The notes: generated from the sequence alone by a model not told the origin. A DNA stretch of 64,000 bases from Soonwooa sp032062245 (GCF_032062245.1 NZ_DAMBQF010000003.1:128713-192712); one strand, 5' to 3'; positions 1-9,860 are shown, numbered from the stretch's first letter. Made by a program: numbers and translations.

Positions 1-13
1 TATAAAAAAGAAA

Positions 14-1267
14 ATGAAAGTTTCAAAATTAGCAGCCAATCTTATCGGTTCCGAAATCGTAAAAATCGGAAATGAAGTAAACGATATGAAGGCTAACGGA
101 GCGCAAATTGCCAACCTTACCATCGGTGATTTGAATTCTCATTTGTACCCAATTCCTGCTTTGCTAGAAGAGGAAATCGAAAAAGCATACAAAAATCATC
201 AAACTAATTATCCACCAGCAAACGGAATTTTGTCGTTGAGAAAAGCGGTTTCTGAGGATTTAAAAAGCCGTTGGAATCTGGAGTATTCGCCAGCAGATAT
301 TTTGATTACAGCTGGTGCAAGACCTTTGATTTATGCTATTTACAAAACGATCGTGGATGAAGGCGACAAGGTGATTTATCCCGTTCCATCATGGAATAAC
401 AACCATTACACCTATTTAACTTCCGCACAAGGAATTGAAGTGGAAACCAAGCCAGAAAACAACTTTTTACCAACTGCAGAAGAAATTGCACCTCATGTTT
501 CGGATGCAGTTCTTATTTCGTTGTGTTCGCCGCTTAACCCAACTGGGACGATGTTTACAAAAGACCAACTTTACGGAATTTGTGAATTAATTTTAGAAGA
601 AAATAAAAAACGTTCGGCAGACCAAAAGCCTTTGTATTTGTTGTACGATCAAATTTATTCTAATTTGACTTTTGGTGAAGAGCATTTTAATCCAGTTTCT
701 TTGTTTCCAGAATTAAAAGAATATACGATTTTCGTTGATGGAATTTCAAAAAGCCTTGCTGCAACTGGCGTTAGAGTAGGTTGGAGTTTCGGACCTTCAG
801 AAATTATCGAAAAAATGAAAGCTCTCAATACGCATATCGGAGCTTGGGCACCAAAACCAGAGCAGGAAGCAACAGCAAATTATTATCAAAATACCGTAGA
901 ATTAAATCGTTTTGTAAATCATTTTAAAGGTGAATTGGAAAATAGTTTGAAGGTTTTGCATGATGGAATTCAAGATTTAAAATCAAAAGGATTGAATGTT
1001 GACAGCATTCAACCGATGGGTGCGATGTATTTAACCATCAAAATGGATTATATCGGTAAGAAAATGTCAAATGGCGATGTTGTTGAGAAAACTTCGGATT
1101 TGGTTTTCTATTTAATTCGTGAAGGAGGCGTTGCATTTGTACCTTTCTCAGCATTTGGATGTTCAGTTACTGACCCTTGGTTCCGTGCTTCAGTTGGCGG
1201 GCTTTCAGTTGATGAAATCAAAGAAATGCTTCCAAAATTAGAAAAAGCTTTAAACTTATTAAATTAA
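14..1267 (+). CDS. Pyridoxal-phosphate aminotransferase, class I/II
   Basis: Fold-type I PLP-dependent aminotransferase of 417 residues, the usual length for the class. It should transfer an amino group between an amino acid and a 2-oxo acid in the cytoplasm. The Schiff-base lysine is K246 in the context DGISKSLAATG, followed by the R-V-G-W phosphate-binding segment; the cofactor aspartate lies in YDQIYSN near residue 214, and the substrate-side SPLNPTG motif is present. The amino-acid substrate cannot be read from sequence. The ATG at 14 follows an A-rich stretch typical of Bacteroidetes translation starts. The gene begins 14 bases into the window, so its promoter or operon partners may lie outside. 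Confidence 0.88.
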   Translation: MKVSKLAANLIGSEIVKIGNEVNDMKANGAQIANLTIGDLNSHLYPIPALLEEEIEKAYKNHQTNYPPANGILSLRKAVSEDLKSRWNLEYSPADILITAGARPLIYAIYKTIVDEGDKVIYPVPSWNNNHYTYLTSAQGIEVETKPENNFLPTAEEIAPHVSDAVLISLCSPLNPTGTMFTKDQLYGICELILEENKKRSADQKPLYLLYDQIYSNLTFGEEHFNPVSLFPELKEYTIFVDGISKSLAATGVRVGWSFGPSEIIEKMKALNTHIGAWAPKPEQEATANYYQNTVELNRFVNHFKGELENSLKVLHDGIQDLKSKGLNVDSIQPMGAMYLTIKMDYIGKKMSNGDVVEKTSDLVFYLIREGGVAFVPFSAFGCSVTDPWFRASVGGLSVDEIKEMLPKLEKALNLLN

Positions 1268-1275
1268 TAATGATG

Positions 1276-1290
1276 AATTATGAGTTATGA
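1276..1290 (+). repeat. Left arm of a 15-bp inverted repeat flanking the four-helix-bundle pseudogene
   Basis: AATTATGAGTTATGA at 1276-1290 is the exact reverse complement of 1658-1672. It overlaps the start codon of the pseudogene at 1287. Confidence 0.7.
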
Positions 1291-1649
1291 ATGAAAGCAT
1301 TGTTGTTAAAAAGAGTTTTGATTTTGCAGTCAAGCTTGTAAATTTCTACAAAATATTTTCAACTGAGAAAAAAGAATATGTTTTATCAAAACAATTTTTA
1401 CGCTCAGAAACCTCGATTGGGGCAAATGTAAGAGAAGCTCAGAATGCACAAAGTAAAATGCATTTCATTCATAAATTGTAAATCTCACAAAAAGAATGTG
1501 ACGAAACATTATATTGGTTTCAATTATTAAAAGAAACTAATTTTATTAGTTCTGATGAAGCAGATTATTTAATAAATGATGCAACCGAATTGTTGAAAAT
1601 TATTGGAAGCATTATTGTAACAACAAAAAAGAATCTCAGTTCAAAATAA
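1287..1649 (+). pseudogene. Four-helix-bundle protein (23S rRNA intervening-sequence family), interrupted by an in-frame stop
   Basis: The first 64 codons encode a typical four-helix-bundle (S23/IVP-like) protein, with the family pattern SKQFLRSETSIGANVREA. A TAA at 1479-1481 stops it, but reading on in the same frame gives 55 more family-like residues (ECDETLYWFQLL, then EADYLI) to a second TAA at 1647-1649. The total of 120 codons is the normal length, so a single nonsense change, for instance AAA to TAA, seems to have broken it. Function of the family is uncertain. Near-repeats of TCATAACTCATAA flank it. Confidence 0.75.
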
Positions 1650-1650
1650 T

Positions 1651-1687
1651 TCATAACTCATAACTCATAATTTATAACTCATAACTA
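1651..1687 (+). repeat. Right arm: tandem ATAACTCAT units
   Basis: Several overlapping copies of a 7-9 base unit (TAACTCA) run from just after the pseudogene stop almost to the kdsB start. Positions 1658-1672 pair perfectly with 1276-1290. The arms could form a long stem enclosing the pseudogene, or mark the edges of a small mobile or expanded segment. Confidence 0.65.
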
Positions 1688-1693
1688 AAATAA

Positions 1694-2425
1694 ATGAAAA
1701 TCATTGCAGTTATTCCCGCACGTTATAATTCGACTAGATTTCCCGCGAAATTAATGGAGATTTTGGGTGACAAAACCATTATTACAACCACTTATCAAAA
1801 CGTTTTGGCGACAGGACTTTTCGATGATGTTTTTGTGGCAACAGATTCCGAAATTATTTTCAAAGAAATCGAAAAAAATGGTGGGAAAGCTGTTATGACA
1901 GGAGAACACGAAACGGGAAGCGACAGAATTGCAGAAGCTGTTCAGGGCATCGATTGTGATATTGTTATTAATGTTCAGGGTGACGAACCTTTTCTTAAAT
2001 TGGAGCCTTTGCAACAGTTGATAGACGTTTTTAAAACCGATAACAATAAAGAAATATCTTTAGCATCTTTAAAGATTGAGCTTAAAGAAAAGTCGGAAAT
2101 CGAAAATCCCAATAATGTAAAAGTAATTACGGATAACAATGGATTTGCACTGTATTTTAGTCGTTCGGTTATTCCATTTCATCGTGAAATAAGCTTTAAT
2201 GTTCAGTATTTTAAACATATTGGTGTTTATGCATTTAGAAAAGAAGCTTTGTTGCAGTTTTCAAAATTAGAAATGAAACCTTTAGAAATTTCAGAGAAAA
2301 TAGAGTGTATTCGCTATTTGGAATATGGCATGAAAATCAAGTTGATAGAAACCCATTTCGTGGGCGTTGGCATCGATACACCTGAAGATTTGGAAAAGGC
2401 AAAGTTGATTATTGGTCAGAATTAA
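1694..2425 (+). CDS. kdsB: 3-deoxy-manno-octulosonate cytidylyltransferase (CMP-Kdo synthetase)
   Basis: Activates Kdo with CTP to CMP-Kdo for the lipid A inner core in the cytoplasm. The 243-residue length is right for KdsB. The N-terminal nucleotide-binding motif IPARYNSTRFPAKL is intact, followed by the VATDSEII segment, the MTGEHETGSDRIAEA loop and VINVQGDEP, which carries the metal-binding aspartate; the C-terminal GVGIDTPEDLEKA is also characteristic. The ATG is preceded by the tandem ATAACTCAT repeats, so its translation-initiation region is unusually repetitive. No other Kdo gene is next to it. Confidence 0.95.
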   Translation: MKIIAVIPARYNSTRFPAKLMEILGDKTIITTTYQNVLATGLFDDVFVATDSEIIFKEIEKNGGKAVMTGEHETGSDRIAEAVQGIDCDIVINVQGDEPFLKLEPLQQLIDVFKTDNNKEISLASLKIELKEKSEIENPNNVKVITDNNGFALYFSRSVIPFHREISFNVQYFKHIGVYAFRKEALLQFSKLEMKPLEISEKIECIRYLEYGMKIKLIETHFVGVGIDTPEDLEKAKLIIGQN

Positions 2426-2493
2426 CATCTTTTATAATTTTTAAAAGAAAAAAGCGTTTTAAAAAACTTATATTTGGAGCTTAATTGCAATTA

Positions 2494-3156
2494 ATGAAGA
2501 GATTACTATTAGTATTTGGTGTGGTTCTATCGTGTTTTATTCAAGCACAAACAGCAAAAGAAATTATCGACAAAAATATTGAACTTTCGGGTGGTTTAAC
2601 CAACTGGAAGCTTCTAAACTCTGTCTTATTACAAGGTCGCGTGACATTGGGAGTTAATGACGAATATCCTTTTAAAATCTATCAAAAACGTCCTAATTTG
2701 ACAAAAACCGTGATTATGATTAATCAAAAGGAAACGACGGTTGAAGGTTATGATGGTAAAAAAGGCTATGCGATGAATTACGCTCAAAACAAAATTCAAG
2801 AATATCCGAGTTATGTCCCTGAAAGTTTTGATAACGATTTTATCGATTGGGAAAATAAAGGTTTTGAAGCCAATTTACTAGGTAAAGAACAAATCGGAAA
2901 TAATAGTTATTTTAAGGTTGAATTGACCAAAAATGTTAACAAAACGATTTATTATTTCGATGTTAAAACTTATATGTTGTACAGAGAAGTAAAGAAAGAT
3001 GAGACCTTAACTTATGATGAATACAAGAAAGTTGGAAATCTTGTGATGGCGCATCGCATCGAATCTTCTTCGCCTAAAAAAGATGGAGATTATGTTCTTT
3101 CTATTTTTAAAATTGAAGTAAATAAAGAATTCCCTGCAAATACTTTTAAGTTTTAA
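2494..3156 (+). CDS. Secreted protein resembling outer-membrane lipoprotein-sorting proteins
   Basis: A 220-residue protein with a clear signal peptide (MKRLLLVFGVVLSCFIQAQ, cut after AQA-type site). The mature part has the alternating-strand pattern of LolA/LolB-like or DUF4292-type folds (GYDGKKGYAMNY, then YYFDVKTYMLYREVK). I infer a periplasmic role in handling a lipid or lipoprotein, but no catalytic residues are visible. The ATG at 2494 is chosen over the in-frame TTG at 2485 because it begins the Lys-Arg n-region of the signal peptide. Confidence 0.6.
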   Translation: MKRLLLVFGVVLSCFIQAQTAKEIIDKNIELSGGLTNWKLLNSVLLQGRVTLGVNDEYPFKIYQKRPNLTKTVIMINQKETTVEGYDGKKGYAMNYAQNKIQEYPSYVPESFDNDFIDWENKGFEANLLGKEQIGNNSYFKVELTKNVNKTIYYFDVKTYMLYREVKKDETLTYDEYKKVGNLVMAHRIESSSPKKDGDYVLSIFKIEVNKEFPANTFKF

Positions 3157-3172
3157 TTAAATATAATTGATT

Positions 3173-3526
3173 ATGAAAAAAGTATTTTATCTTAAAACTT
3201 GTGGAACTTGCAAAAAAATAATGGCGGAATTTGATTTGTCAGATTGGGATCTTCGTGAAATAAAATCAGCGCCAATTACAAAAGAAGAGTTGGCGGAAAT
3301 GTATAATTTGACGAAATCTTATGAAGCTTTGTTTAGTAAAAAGTCAACGCAAATTAAGGCACGAGAAATTGATGTAAAGATCTTGGGAGAAAAAGATTTC
3401 AAAGATTTGATTCTCGATCATTACAGTTTTTTGAAACGTCCAGTATTTATCACTGATAAAGAAATTTTTGCTGGTAGTGATAAAAAGAATTTAGAAAATC
3501 TACGAGCTTTTTTTGAAGCGAAATAG
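3173..3526 (+). CDS. ArsC/Spx-family thioredoxin-fold protein
   Basis: A 117-residue thioredoxin-fold protein. It has an N-terminal CGTCKK motif and the C-terminal RPVFITDKEIFAGSDKKN segment seen in the ArsC/Spx/YffB family. Family members reduce arsenate with glutathione or act as redox regulators; in Bacteroidetes most small ones have no proven substrate. It starts 16 bases after the preceding gene, so the two are probably co-transcribed. The ATG at 3173 is preferred to the upstream TTG at 3167. No arsenic-resistance gene is nearby, so arsenate reduction is not supported by context. Confidence 0.75.
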   Translation: MKKVFYLKTCGTCKKIMAEFDLSDWDLREIKSAPITKEELAEMYNLTKSYEALFSKKSTQIKAREIDVKILGEKDFKDLILDHYSFLKRPVFITDKEIFAGSDKKNLENLRAFFEAK

Positions 3527-3550
3527 AAGAAAGTTTTAGTATAAACAAAT

Positions 3551-3586
3551 AAAAACTCGGCATTCAATTCTGAATGCCGAGTTTTT
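3551..3586. terminator. Bidirectional intrinsic terminator between the ArsC-like gene and ftsK
   Basis: Perfect 16-base stem (3551-3566 with 3571-3586) around an ATTC loop, with A-runs on one side and T-runs on the other, so it can serve both convergent genes. Confidence 0.9.
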
Positions 3587-6077
3587 ATTTTCTTAAGTTA
3601 TCTAAAAACTGTTCGAGACTATGTAAATCGGAAATTAAAACTTCTCTTGCTTTGGCGCCATTAAAGCCACCAACAACGCCCGAAGCTTCCAACTGATCCA
3701 TAATTCTACCAGCGCGATTATAACCTAGTTTTAACTGACGTTGCAACATCGAAGTCGAACCTTGTTGCGTCGAAACGATGATTCTTGCAGCTTCTTCAAA
3801 CAATTGATCTTTCTCGTTCGGATCAAAACTTCCGACATTAGAAGAAGTCTCTTCACCGCTGTATTCAGGCAAGATATAGGCATCCGAATATCCTTTTTGC
3901 TCACCAATAAACTCTGCTAATTTTTCAACTTCTGGCGTATCAACAAAAGCACATTGCAGACGTGTAATTTCATTACCATTAAAGTAAAGCATATCACCTT
4001 TTCCAATTAATTGCTCTGCGCCTGGCGAGTCCAAAATCGTACGCGAATCGGTATTTTGAATAACACGGAAAGCCACACGAGCAGGGAAGTTGGCTTTAAT
4101 CATACCCGTAATAACGTTAACAGATGGACGTTGCGTCGCCACAATCAAGTGGATACCAATCGCTCTGGCAAGCTGTGCAAGACGTGCAATCGGGACTTCA
4201 ACTTCTTTACCAGCTGTCATAATCAAATCCGCAAATTCGTCCACAACCAAAACAATGTAAGGTAAATAACGATGTCCGTTTTCAGGGTTTAACTTTCGTT
4301 CTGTGAATTTTTTATTGTATTCTTTTAAGTTTTTACAGAATGCATTTTTAAGCAATTCGTAACGGTTATCCATCTCTATACAAAGTGAATTAAGTGTGTT
4401 AATTACCTTGTTATTGTCCGTGATAATCGCATCTTCCGCATCTGGAAGTTTTGCTAAATAATGTCTTTCAATTTTAGAATAAAGTGACAATTCTACTTTT
4501 TTCGGGTCAACCATTACAAACTTAAGTTCACTTGGATGCTTTTTATAGAGTAAGGAAGTCAAGATGGCGTTGATACCAACAGACTTACCTTGACCAGTTG
4601 CCCCGGCCATTAGTAAGTGTGGCATTTTTGCTAAATCCGCCATGAAAATTTCGTTGGAAATGGTCTTACCAAATACCACAGGAAGATCCATATCCGAGGT
4701 TTGGAATTTATTGGAAGTAATCACCGAGCGCATCGAGACCATCGTAGGATTTTTTCTCGGAACTTCGATTCCTATGGTTCCTTTTCCTGGCATTGGTGCA
4801 ATAATACGGATTCCTAAAGCCGAAAGATTAAGCGCAATATCGTCTTGTAGTTTTTTAATTTGTGCAACACGGATTCCCGCTTCTGGGACAATTTCGTAAA
4901 GTGTAACGGTTGGACCAATCGTTGCTTTAATTTCAGAAATTCCAACATTAAAATTCTTAAGAAGTCCAACAATTTTATTTTTATTTTCTTCTAATTCGTC
5001 TTTGTTAATCGTAATTTCTTCGCTTCCGTAATCTTTTAGTAAATCAAAACTAGGCATTTGGAATTTTGCTAAATCCAATCTGTGGTCGTACAAACCGTGT
5101 TCTTTCACCAATTCTTGTGATTTTGCTTCATTTGGATCAAGTTGCTCCTCTTTTTTAACTTCGATATTAAAAGCAATATCTTCAGCATTTGATGCGATGT
5201 TTTGCTGCGTTGTAATTGGTTTTTCTACAACTGGAGTTTTGCTGAAATCATTATCTAATTTAATAGAAACCGCTTCTAAATCTTTCTGAGGTGTTACAGG
5301 TGGCGTTTCAACACTTTCAAAAGTAGTTTTGTTAGGTGTTGCAATCGGTTGGATGTCTTCTGTAACTTTTATTTTTGGAAGTTCCGTTGGGATTTCTTCT
5401 TTCTCTATAATATTTTCCTTTTCAAGATCCTCTTTTTGTTCCAGTTCGTCATCAGCTTCGAAGTTTTCCTCCGATTTTGGCATCATTTCTTTTAGTTTTC
5501 CAATGGTATTGTCATTAATCTCATTGAATTTATTCCTGATACTACTTGGTCTTAAATTAAATTCTAAAACAAAATAAAGCAATATGCTTACTAATATGAT
5601 AAGCCACAGTCCAACCGATCCGACATAGGCTTTAAGATAATCCATGATTTGATATCCGTAAACGCCACTCCATACACCATCGCCTTTAGTTACTATCCCA
5701 AGAAAAATAGGCAACCAACAAATGAAAAATAAACTGTGCGAAATGGTTTTCCAAGGTTTGAAGTAGTTTTTCTTAAGGATAATAAATCCGAAAACCATCA
5801 ACAAAAACGGAATAATAAAAGCAGCAACGCCTATACTATCGAAGATGAAAAGATTACCCAGCCAATCGCCTATTTTTCCTAAAACATTAGAAGATTTGAT
5901 GTGTCTATCGCCCATTGTACCAGCTTGCGACTGGTCTGCTTTCCAGTTCATAAGGTAGGAGACGAAAGCGATGCTCATCATCCCAGCGATACAAAATAGT
6001 AAAATACCTGTAACGATGCGGGATTTGGGAAGGATTTTTGTTTGGTCGTTTGTGTTCGTTGTTTTGCTTTTTTCCAT
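3585..6077 (-). CDS. ftsK: DNA translocase FtsK/SpoIIIE
   Basis: Septum-anchored ATPase that pumps chromosome DNA during division. The N-terminal third carries four hydrophobic segments (about residues 20-175), then a long acidic Glu/Pro-rich linker (about 200-330). The motor follows, with Walker A MAGATGQGKSVG (K498) and Walker B VLVVDEFADL, then the ATQRP segment. The C-terminal winged-helix gamma domain (TSMLQRQLKLGYNRAGRIMDQLE) would read polar KOPS-like DNA signals. At 830 residues it is full length. The gene is convergent with its downstream neighbour and shares the terminator there. Confidence 0.96.
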   Translation of the reverse strand: MEKSKTTNTNDQTKILPKSRIVTGILLFCIAGMMSIAFVSYLMNWKADQSQAGTMGDRHIKSSNVLGKIGDWLGNLFIFDSIGVAAFIIPFLLMVFGFIILKKNYFKPWKTISHSLFFICWLPIFLGIVTKGDGVWSGVYGYQIMDYLKAYVGSVGLWLIILVSILLYFVLEFNLRPSSIRNKFNEINDNTIGKLKEMMPKSEENFEADDELEQKEDLEKENIIEKEEIPTELPKIKVTEDIQPIATPNKTTFESVETPPVTPQKDLEAVSIKLDNDFSKTPVVEKPITTQQNIASNAEDIAFNIEVKKEEQLDPNEAKSQELVKEHGLYDHRLDLAKFQMPSFDLLKDYGSEEITINKDELEENKNKIVGLLKNFNVGISEIKATIGPTVTLYEIVPEAGIRVAQIKKLQDDIALNLSALGIRIIAPMPGKGTIGIEVPRKNPTMVSMRSVITSNKFQTSDMDLPVVFGKTISNEIFMADLAKMPHLLMAGATGQGKSVGINAILTSLLYKKHPSELKFVMVDPKKVELSLYSKIERHYLAKLPDAEDAIITDNNKVINTLNSLCIEMDNRYELLKNAFCKNLKEYNKKFTERKLNPENGHRYLPYIVLVVDEFADLIMTAGKEVEVPIARLAQLARAIGIHLIVATQRPSVNVITGMIKANFPARVAFRVIQNTDSRTILDSPGAEQLIGKGDMLYFNGNEITRLQCAFVDTPEVEKLAEFIGEQKGYSDAYILPEYSGEETSSNVGSFDPNEKDQLFEEAARIIVSTQQGSTSMLQRQLKLGYNRAGRIMDQLEASGVVGGFNGAKAREVLISDLHSLEQFLDNLRK

Positions 6078-6527
6078 TGATAAATTCGGTCAATTCCGTG
6101 CAAATTTAATCTTTTTTAAATGAATTTTGAAGTTAAATATAGGGCTTTCTTGTCGATTCTGGTGTAAATAATTGAGGCTTTGATAGATTTAGATTTGAAA
6201 ATAATTTTGAAGCGTAATGTTATTTAGATTTAATAAAAATTAAAATTTAAAAAATGAATTTATATCTGATTTTTAAGATTGAATAACATAAAAAAGTGAG
6301 TAAATATTTAATAACAATTCGGAAAGTGAATTTTAGTCCTAAATTATTACTTTAACTAATCAAATTTTAGCCAATTAATAGTCAAAATCGATTATGAGAA
6401 TTGTCATTAATGCCTGATTTTATATATTTAATCTAAATAACATCACTATTTTTGCATTCGACTGAATCTAGGCTATTTTTAAGTGTGTTTTTACTGGATT
6501 TAGGATCATCGTTTATATAGAATTACT
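6078..6527. other. 450-bp AT-rich divergent intergenic region
   Basis: It separates ftsK (minus) and the cytochrome c biogenesis fusion (plus). No reading frame or hairpin with a T-tract was found. It must hold both promoters; only one convincing -7 box (6447-6454) was seen. Confidence 0.6.
6447..6454 (+). promoter_or_regulatory. Bacteroidetes -7 box upstream of the cytochrome c biogenesis gene
   Basis: TATTTTTG matches TAnnTTTG. It lies 74 bases before the start codon and no good TTG -33 element was seen, so this is a moderate call. Confidence 0.45.
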
Positions 6528-9500
6528 ATGAAAAAAATTCAGGATATTCTGATTTCGACGCGTACAATGGCGACTTTGCTACTTTTATACGCTATCGCAA
6601 TGGCTGTCGCTACTTTTGTAGAAAATGACTACGGAACGCCAACTGCAAAGGCTTTAATCTATGAGGCCAAATGGTTTGAAGCGATTATGTTTTTACTGAT
6701 TCTTAATTTTATTGGGAATATTGGTAGATATCGACTTCTGAGAAGAGAAAAGTGGCCAGTTCTAATGTTTCACTTGGCATTTATTTTAATTTTTATTGGT
6801 GGTGCTATTACGCGATACATCAGTTTCGAAGGGGTGATGCACATCCGCGAAGGTGAAACCAACAACGAGATTGTTACAGATAAAACCTTTCTAAAAGTAA
6901 AGGTTGAAGAAAAAGGAGAAGAGCTGCATTATCCTGATATTCCGTATCTTATGTCGCCGCTTCATTACAAAATGAATGCAAAATATAACTTCCACGAAAA
7001 ACAATTGGAAGTGAAAGCGGTTAACTACATGCAACGCAAAATGGATAGCATGGTCGTTAACCCGAATGGTAAAGAGTATCTACACCTTGTTTCTACCAAT
7101 GAAAAAGGCGGAAGACAAAATATCTACTTGGCGCCAGGCGATGTTCAAAATATTAATGGGACTTTGGTGAGTTTTAACAGAACTTCTATTGAAGGTGCAG
7201 TAGAATTTCGACAAGAAAAAGATTCATTATTTATTAAAACGCCCGTTGATGCGCAGTTTATGACGATGGCAACGCAAGCAACTGGGACAACGACTAAAGA
7301 TAAATTTCAACCTTTGGTTTTGAGAAGTCTTTACTCTATTAATGATCTAAAATTGGTTGTGCCAGAAGGTCTTAAAAAAGGAAGTTTGAAAGCTTACGAA
7401 GGTGATAAACAAAAAGATAAAGATGTACCAGATCAATTAACTGTCGAGGTTAAAGGTCCAAAATCTAAAATGATGGTTGATCTTTCTGTTGAGAAAGGGA
7501 ACCCTAACGCATACAAACAAATCCAATTGGACGGTATGAATGTGATGATTGGCTTCGGTCCAAAAGTTTATAACACGCCTTTTGCTTTAAAACTTGATAA
7601 ATTCGTGATGGAAACTTATCCAGGAAGTTCGTCGCCATCAGCGTACGAATCTCATGTACAAATTATTGATGAAGGCAAACAAACACCTTATAAAATCTAT
7701 ATGAACCACGTTCTTAATCATAAAGGTTACAGATTTTTCCAAGCGAGTTTTGACCCAGATAGAAAAGGGAGTATTTTGTCTGTTAACCACGATTATTGGG
7801 GGACTTTAATCTCGTATATCGGTTATGGATTTTTGTTCGTAGGGATGTTTGTCACAATGTTCTGGAAAGGTTCTAGATTCTGGAATCTTAACAAAATGCT
7901 GAAAGATGTCAGCAAGAAAAAAGCTAAAGTAGCTGGTGCTTTATTATTGTTTTTAAGTTTAGGACTTAATGCACAAAAAATTGAAACCCATTCGACATCG
8001 GATGGTAGCAAAGATAATGTGTCAGCGCCTAAAACTAATAATCCTGCGCCAACTTCTAAAATGAATACCATTTCTGCAGATGATTTGGTGAAGAATATTC
8101 AAATTGATAAAGAGCACGCGGAGAAGTTTGGGCATATGTTGGTGCAAAGTTATGAAGGTCGTATACAACCTGCTAACACGCAGGCAATCGACATTTTACA
8201 TAAATTGACTAGTCGCGATCACTTCCAACATTTGGATGCTAACCAATGGTTTTTGGCAGCGACAATCGATCCAATGTTTTGGGCTCAGGTTAATATTATT
8301 AAAATCGAAACTCGAGGAAAAGTTGGTAGAGATTTAGCAAAAATTACTAAAGCTAATGATGATAGTTTTACAAGTTTAGTAAAATTATTCCCAGCTGATA
8401 AGAACGGAAATCTTCGTTTTGTTTTGGAAGACGAATATAATGCGGCATTCCGTAAAAAGCCTGTTGAAAAGACAAAATTCGATGAAGCAGTTATTAAACT
8501 AAACGATAAAGTTCAGGTTCTTAATGCGTTAATGTCTTATCAATATTTCCGTGCAGTTCCGGTTCAGAATGACGCTAACCACACTTGGAATTCGGTGATG
8601 ACAGCGGATTTCGAAATGGATAAAAACGCCCAAGATGTTCTTGGTCCATATCTGTCAAGTGTTCTTCTTGCAACACAAAACGGAAATTGGAAAAAAGCAG
8701 ACGAAGAGTTAGCAAAAGTTGAAGCTTATCAACACAAATGGGGAAAACAAGTGATTCCGCCAGATTCAAAAATAGAATTAGAAGTTCTTTTAAATAAATT
8801 AGATATCAACTTTAAGTTGTTGATTTTCTATACAATTTTAGGTAGCGTCTTGTTGATTTTTGCTTTTATTGAATTGTTTAGACCAAGCAAGGTTTTAAAC
8901 AAAATCGTTAAAGGATTAATCTATTTAGGAGCAGTTGGTTACTTCTTCCACTTCTTAGGGTTAATTGCAAGATGGTACATCTCTGGTCATGCCCCTTGGA
9001 GTAATGGTTACGAAGCGATTATCTTTATTTCGTGGGTAGGTATTTCGGCTGGTTTTGCCCTGTACCGAAATTCAAATGCATTAATTCCTGCAGCAGGATT
9101 CTTGGTTGCGGTTGTTATGATGGGATTTGCGCATGGTGGTGCAGCTTTAGATCCTCAGATTACGCCACTTGTACCAGTTCTTAAATCGTATTGGTTGATT
9201 GTACACGTTGCGATTATTGCATCGAGTTATGGTTTCTTCTCCTTATCGATGTTGATTGCCGTAATATCTTTGATTTTCTACATTATTGCATCGACAAGAG
9301 TTTTCAAAAAACATAATGATACAACTTTAAAAGAGTTAGCTATCGTTAGCGAAATGTCTTTAAGTATTGGTCTAGTTGCGCTTACAGTTGGTAACTTTAT
9401 GGGTGGTATTTGGGCTAACGAAAGTTGGGGACGTTATTGGAGCTGGGACCCGAAAGAAACTTGGGCTTTCATCTCAATTATGGTTTATGCCTTTGTATTG

Positions 9501-9776
9501 CACATGAGATTGGTACCTGGACTTCGTGGAAGACATATTTTCCATGTAATGACAATGATTGCATTCTGTTCTATGGTAATGACTTATTTTGGTGTTAATT
9601 ACTATCTGACAGGACTTCACTCTTATGCAAAAGGAGATCCAATTCCGGTTCCGCTTTGGGTATATTTAGGATTGTTATTTATGGCGACTTTGTCATTTGT
9701 CTCTTACTTTAGATATAAAAGCTTACACAAAAGTCTTTTAATTAAAAAAGAGGAACGTACGCAAGATCAACCTTAA
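6528..9776 (+). CDS. ccsA: Cytochrome c biogenesis protein, ResB-CcsA (System II) fusion
   Basis: System II cytochrome c synthetase that exports haem and attaches it to CxxCH apocytochromes at the outer face of the inner membrane. The N-terminal half is ResB-like: several membrane segments, a His in the MLMFHLAFILI-type helix, then a large periplasmic domain. A middle periplasmic section (about residues 490-760) is followed by the CcsA half with about eight membrane helices. The tryptophan-rich haem motif WGRYWSWDPKETW is at about residues 966-978, and conserved membrane histidines flank it. At 1082 residues it is the single-polypeptide form common in Bacteroidetes and epsilonproteobacteria. 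Confidence 0.93.
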   Translation: MKKIQDILISTRTMATLLLLYAIAMAVATFVENDYGTPTAKALIYEAKWFEAIMFLLILNFIGNIGRYRLLRREKWPVLMFHLAFILIFIGGAITRYISFEGVMHIREGETNNEIVTDKTFLKVKVEEKGEELHYPDIPYLMSPLHYKMNAKYNFHEKQLEVKAVNYMQRKMDSMVVNPNGKEYLHLVSTNEKGGRQNIYLAPGDVQNINGTLVSFNRTSIEGAVEFRQEKDSLFIKTPVDAQFMTMATQATGTTTKDKFQPLVLRSLYSINDLKLVVPEGLKKGSLKAYEGDKQKDKDVPDQLTVEVKGPKSKMMVDLSVEKGNPNAYKQIQLDGMNVMIGFGPKVYNTPFALKLDKFVMETYPGSSSPSAYESHVQIIDEGKQTPYKIYMNHVLNHKGYRFFQASFDPDRKGSILSVNHDYWGTLISYIGYGFLFVGMFVTMFWKGSRFWNLNKMLKDVSKKKAKVAGALLLFLSLGLNAQKIETHSTSDGSKDNVSAPKTNNPAPTSKMNTISADDLVKNIQIDKEHAEKFGHMLVQSYEGRIQPANTQAIDILHKLTSRDHFQHLDANQWFLAATIDPMFWAQVNIIKIETRGKVGRDLAKITKANDDSFTSLVKLFPADKNGNLRFVLEDEYNAAFRKKPVEKTKFDEAVIKLNDKVQVLNALMSYQYFRAVPVQNDANHTWNSVMTADFEMDKNAQDVLGPYLSSVLLATQNGNWKKADEELAKVEAYQHKWGKQVIPPDSKIELEVLLNKLDINFKLLIFYTILGSVLLIFAFIELFRPSKVLNKIVKGLIYLGAVGYFFHFLGLIARWYISGHAPWSNGYEAIIFISWVGISAGFALYRNSNALIPAAGFLVAVVMMGFAHGGAALDPQITPLVPVLKSYWLIVHVAIIASSYGFFSLSMLIAVISLIFYIIASTRVFKKHNDTTLKELAIVSEMSLSIGLVALTVGNFMGGIWANESWGRYWSWDPKETWAFISIMVYAFVLHMRLVPGLRGRHIFHVMTMIAFCSMVMTYFGVNYYLTGLHSYAKGDPIPVPLWVYLGLLFMATLSFVSYFRYKSLHKSLLIKKEERTQDQP

Positions 9777-9795
9777 TTTTGATTAATAAAATAAT

Positions 9796-9823
9796 AAAGG
9801 CATATCGTTAATGATGTGCCTTT
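9796..9823 (+). terminator. Intrinsic terminator of the cytochrome c biogenesis gene
   Basis: Stem 9796-9806 (AAAGGCATATC) with 9813-9823 (GATGTGCCTTT), one G-T pair, followed by a run of T. Confidence 0.85.
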
Positions 9824-9860
9824 TTTTGTTTTAAAACTTCTGAAAAAGCTTTATTTATAC

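Noticed and set aside
3173..3526. Arsenate detoxification gene
   Set aside because: Family match alone; no arsenite exporter or ArsR-type regulator is nearby.
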